Below are positions 62,494 to 64,000 of a stretch of DNA of 64,000 bases, one piece after another. Each line of letters opens with the position of its first letter. Position 1 is the stretch's first letter. A model generated the notes under the pieces. The model worked only from the letters and a program-made list of their open reading frames with translations, made no database searches and had not been told where the DNA came from. The stretch lies in assembly GCF_002157735.2 (NCBI RefSeq), contig NZ_AP018690.1, positions 806,001 through 870,000 on the forward strand, given 5' to 3'. The DNA is from Vibrio aphrogenes. GTDB lineage: Bacteria > Pseudomonadota > Gammaproteobacteria > Enterobacterales > Vibrionaceae. A program made the position numbers and the translations under genes.

Positions 62494-63987
62494 TTAATCG
62501 AGTTCAGTTAATTGACGTTGGTATTTTTGGTATTGCTTAGAGACTTCTTCATTGGCTCCGCCAGTGGCAATACTCACAATCACAATCGCCAATGTTGAGA
62601 AAATCACCCCAGGGACAATTTCATACACATCGAACCAGCCACCGGTAAGTTGCTTCCAAATTACAATAGTGACACCACCCACCACAATACCAGCTAATGC
62701 GCCATTGCGGTTCATTTTAGACCAGTACAAGCTCAACACGATAGCTGGGCCAAATGCCGCACCAAACCCCGCCCAAGCGTAAGACACTAACCCCAGTACT
62801 GAGCTTTCTGGGTTCATCGCCAATATCAAGGCCAGCACCGAAACACCAATCACCGCAATACGACCCACCACAACCACTTGCTCAGGTGTCGCATCTTTCT
62901 TAAAGACTTGCTTATAAAAATCCTCTGCCAACGCCGATGAGGACACTAACAACTGAGAATCGGCAGTACTCATGATAGCAGCCAAAATTGCCGCCAATAA
63001 GATGCCCGCCATCACCGGATGGAAAATCGCATTCACGAGAATCATGAATATTTTTTCACCATCTTCAATGTGTAAGGTTGGGTGGCTGTTCACATAAATT
63101 AAACCAACTAGCCCAACCATGATGGCTCCTGCCATAGATAAGGCGGTCCAAACCACGGCAATGCGACGTGCGGTAGTTAAATCTTTATTACTACGTGTCG
63201 CTTTAAAACGCGCCAATATGTGCGGCTGACCAAAATAACCTAACCCCCAAGCAACTAAAGAAATGATCGCAATCGCGGTAAGAGGCTCACCACTAGCAGA
63301 GGTCCAAATATTCAATAACTCAGGGTTAATGTTAGTCAGATCGACGTCAACTTGCGTAAAGCCTCCACTCATTGCTGCGATTGGGACAATCAACAGCGCT
63401 GCCGACATCAATAAACCTTGTACTAAATCGGTCCAAGCTACAGCAAGAAAGCCTCCAAACAAGGTATAAGAAATGACACACACCGCTCCTAATACCACGG
63501 CAAACTTATAATCAAGACCAAAAACCGTTTCAAACAACTTACCGCCAGCGACTAGACCTGAACTGGTGTAAAACAGGAAGAAAAGCAAAATAAAAAATGC
63601 TGAAATCGTTTGAATCAATTTCGAGTTATCTAAAAAGCGACGTGATAAGAAATCAGGAATGGTGATGGCATCGGTCGTAATACTGTAGGTGCGTAAGCGT
63701 TTTGCGCTCACCAACCAGTTCAACCAAGTTCCAACCAGTAAGCCGCCACAAATCCAAGTGGCCTCTAAACCTGCTGCATAAGCATACCCCGGTACGCCCA
63801 ATAATAACCAACCACTCATATCCGAAGCCCCTGCGGAAAGTGCTGCCGGCCAAGGCCCCAAGGTTCGTCCACCTAAAAAGTAATCGGTAGAGCTCGATGT
63901 GCGCTTATAAGCAACGTAGCCGATGGCTAACATCAGGACTAAATAAGCAATAAATGTGCTGGTAATAGCAAAGCTATTCTCAATCAT
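62494..63987 (-). CDS. putP: Sodium/proline symporter PutP
   Basis: Imports proline with sodium; SSS family, 497 residues with about thirteen helices. The sodium and proline regions are seen: DYFLGGRTLGPWPAALSAGASDMSGWLLLGVPG near the N terminus, RRFLDNSKLIQ, GQPHILARF, and STADSQLLVSSSALAEDFY. AGGG precedes the ATG at 63987, which is 13 bases from the window edge, so any putA neighbour is out of view. Single gene with a terminator. Confidence 0.96.
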   Translation of the reverse strand: MIENSFAITSTFIAYLVLMLAIGYVAYKRTSSSTDYFLGGRTLGPWPAALSAGASDMSGWLLLGVPGYAYAAGLEATWICGGLLVGTWLNWLVSAKRLRTYSITTDAITIPDFLSRRFLDNSKLIQTISAFFILLFFLFYTSSGLVAGGKLFETVFGLDYKFAVVLGAVCVISYTLFGGFLAVAWTDLVQGLLMSAALLIVPIAAMSGGFTQVDVDLTNINPELLNIWTSASGEPLTAIAIISLVAWGLGYFGQPHILARFKATRSNKDLTTARRIAVVWTALSMAGAIMVGLVGLIYVNSHPTLHIEDGEKIFMILVNAIFHPVMAGILLAAILAAIMSTADSQLLVSSSALAEDFYKQVFKKDATPEQVVVVGRIAVIGVSVLALILAMNPESSVLGLVSYAWAGFGAAFGPAIVLSLYWSKMNRNGALAGIVVGGVTIVIWKQLTGGWFDVYEIVPGVIFSTLAIVIVSIATGGANEEVSKQYQKYQRQLTELD

Positions 63988-64000
63988 AGTATACCCTTTT

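Overview
The window reads as a gammaproteobacterial chromosome segment, almost certainly Vibrionaceae and most like Vibrio. This is judged from protein resemblance alone: the nap cluster with its 45-residue companion gene, GntR and Cra regulators close to the enterobacterial ones, a YghU-type transferase, a chromosomal Qnr protein, and a VCR-like attC site. The gene set (nap, fru, sstT, putP, csp, pot) resembles what I remember from the secondary chromosome of Vibrio species; that placement is an inference.

Layout. 1-5260: start of a NarQ-type nitrate sensor gene, divergent from napFDABC plus a small membrane protein, with FNR- and NarP-like sites between them. 5319-13903: a RarD-like permease, then a gluconate/Entner-Doudoroff block (gntR, eda, edd, gntK and divergent gntT) with GntR-type operators, then ydfG and a glutathione peroxidase. 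13949-19037: nirB, nirD, nirC and cobA, a nitrite assimilation/detoxification set with its siroheme enzyme, preceded by NarP and FNR sites and interrupted by heptamer repeat arrays. 19067-24156: housekeeping and hypothetical genes (periplasmic ClpP-like protein, GIY-YIG protein, yceH, tmaR, DUF2057 protein, DEAD-box helicase). 24275-29468: cra divergent from fruBKA with three Cra operators. 29616-31154: an acyl-CoA synthetase flanked by two inverted copies of a small repeat element.

31380-40829: a complete aa3/caa3 cytochrome oxidase locus on the minus strand (coxB, coxA, ctaG, coxC, surf1, an SCO-like gene, ctaA, cyoE), with a divergent DUF2909 gene overlapping surf1. Tandem repeats lie in several of its gaps and inside ctaA. 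41360-47233: a DUF4282 gene, sstT with a structured leader, a lipoprotein, an MFS permease coupled to an M23-domain protein, and yghU. 47696-49200: two gene cassettes with one full VCR-like attC site and no integrase in view. 49507-53415: an HTH regulator, a DUF1097 protein, an EamA permease and a phosphatase-lipid kinase fusion. 54205-58452: potFGHI putrescine importer with an internal terminator. 58534-63987: rnk, hpf, a LysE-type exporter, yajD, qnr, a cold-shock gene and putP.

How it fits together. Nitrate is reduced in the periplasm by Nap under NarQ/NarP and FNR-type control. Nitrite is brought in by NirC and reduced to ammonium by NirBD, whose siroheme needs CobA. The aerobic branch is the Cox locus. 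Sugar acids and fructose enter through GntT and FruA under two LacI-family repressors. The most unusual content is not core metabolism: heptamer repeat arrays of related sequence at several junctions, a family of 60-170 bp inverted-repeat elements, the orphan integron cassettes, and a qnr gene whose start codon abuts a heptamer array.
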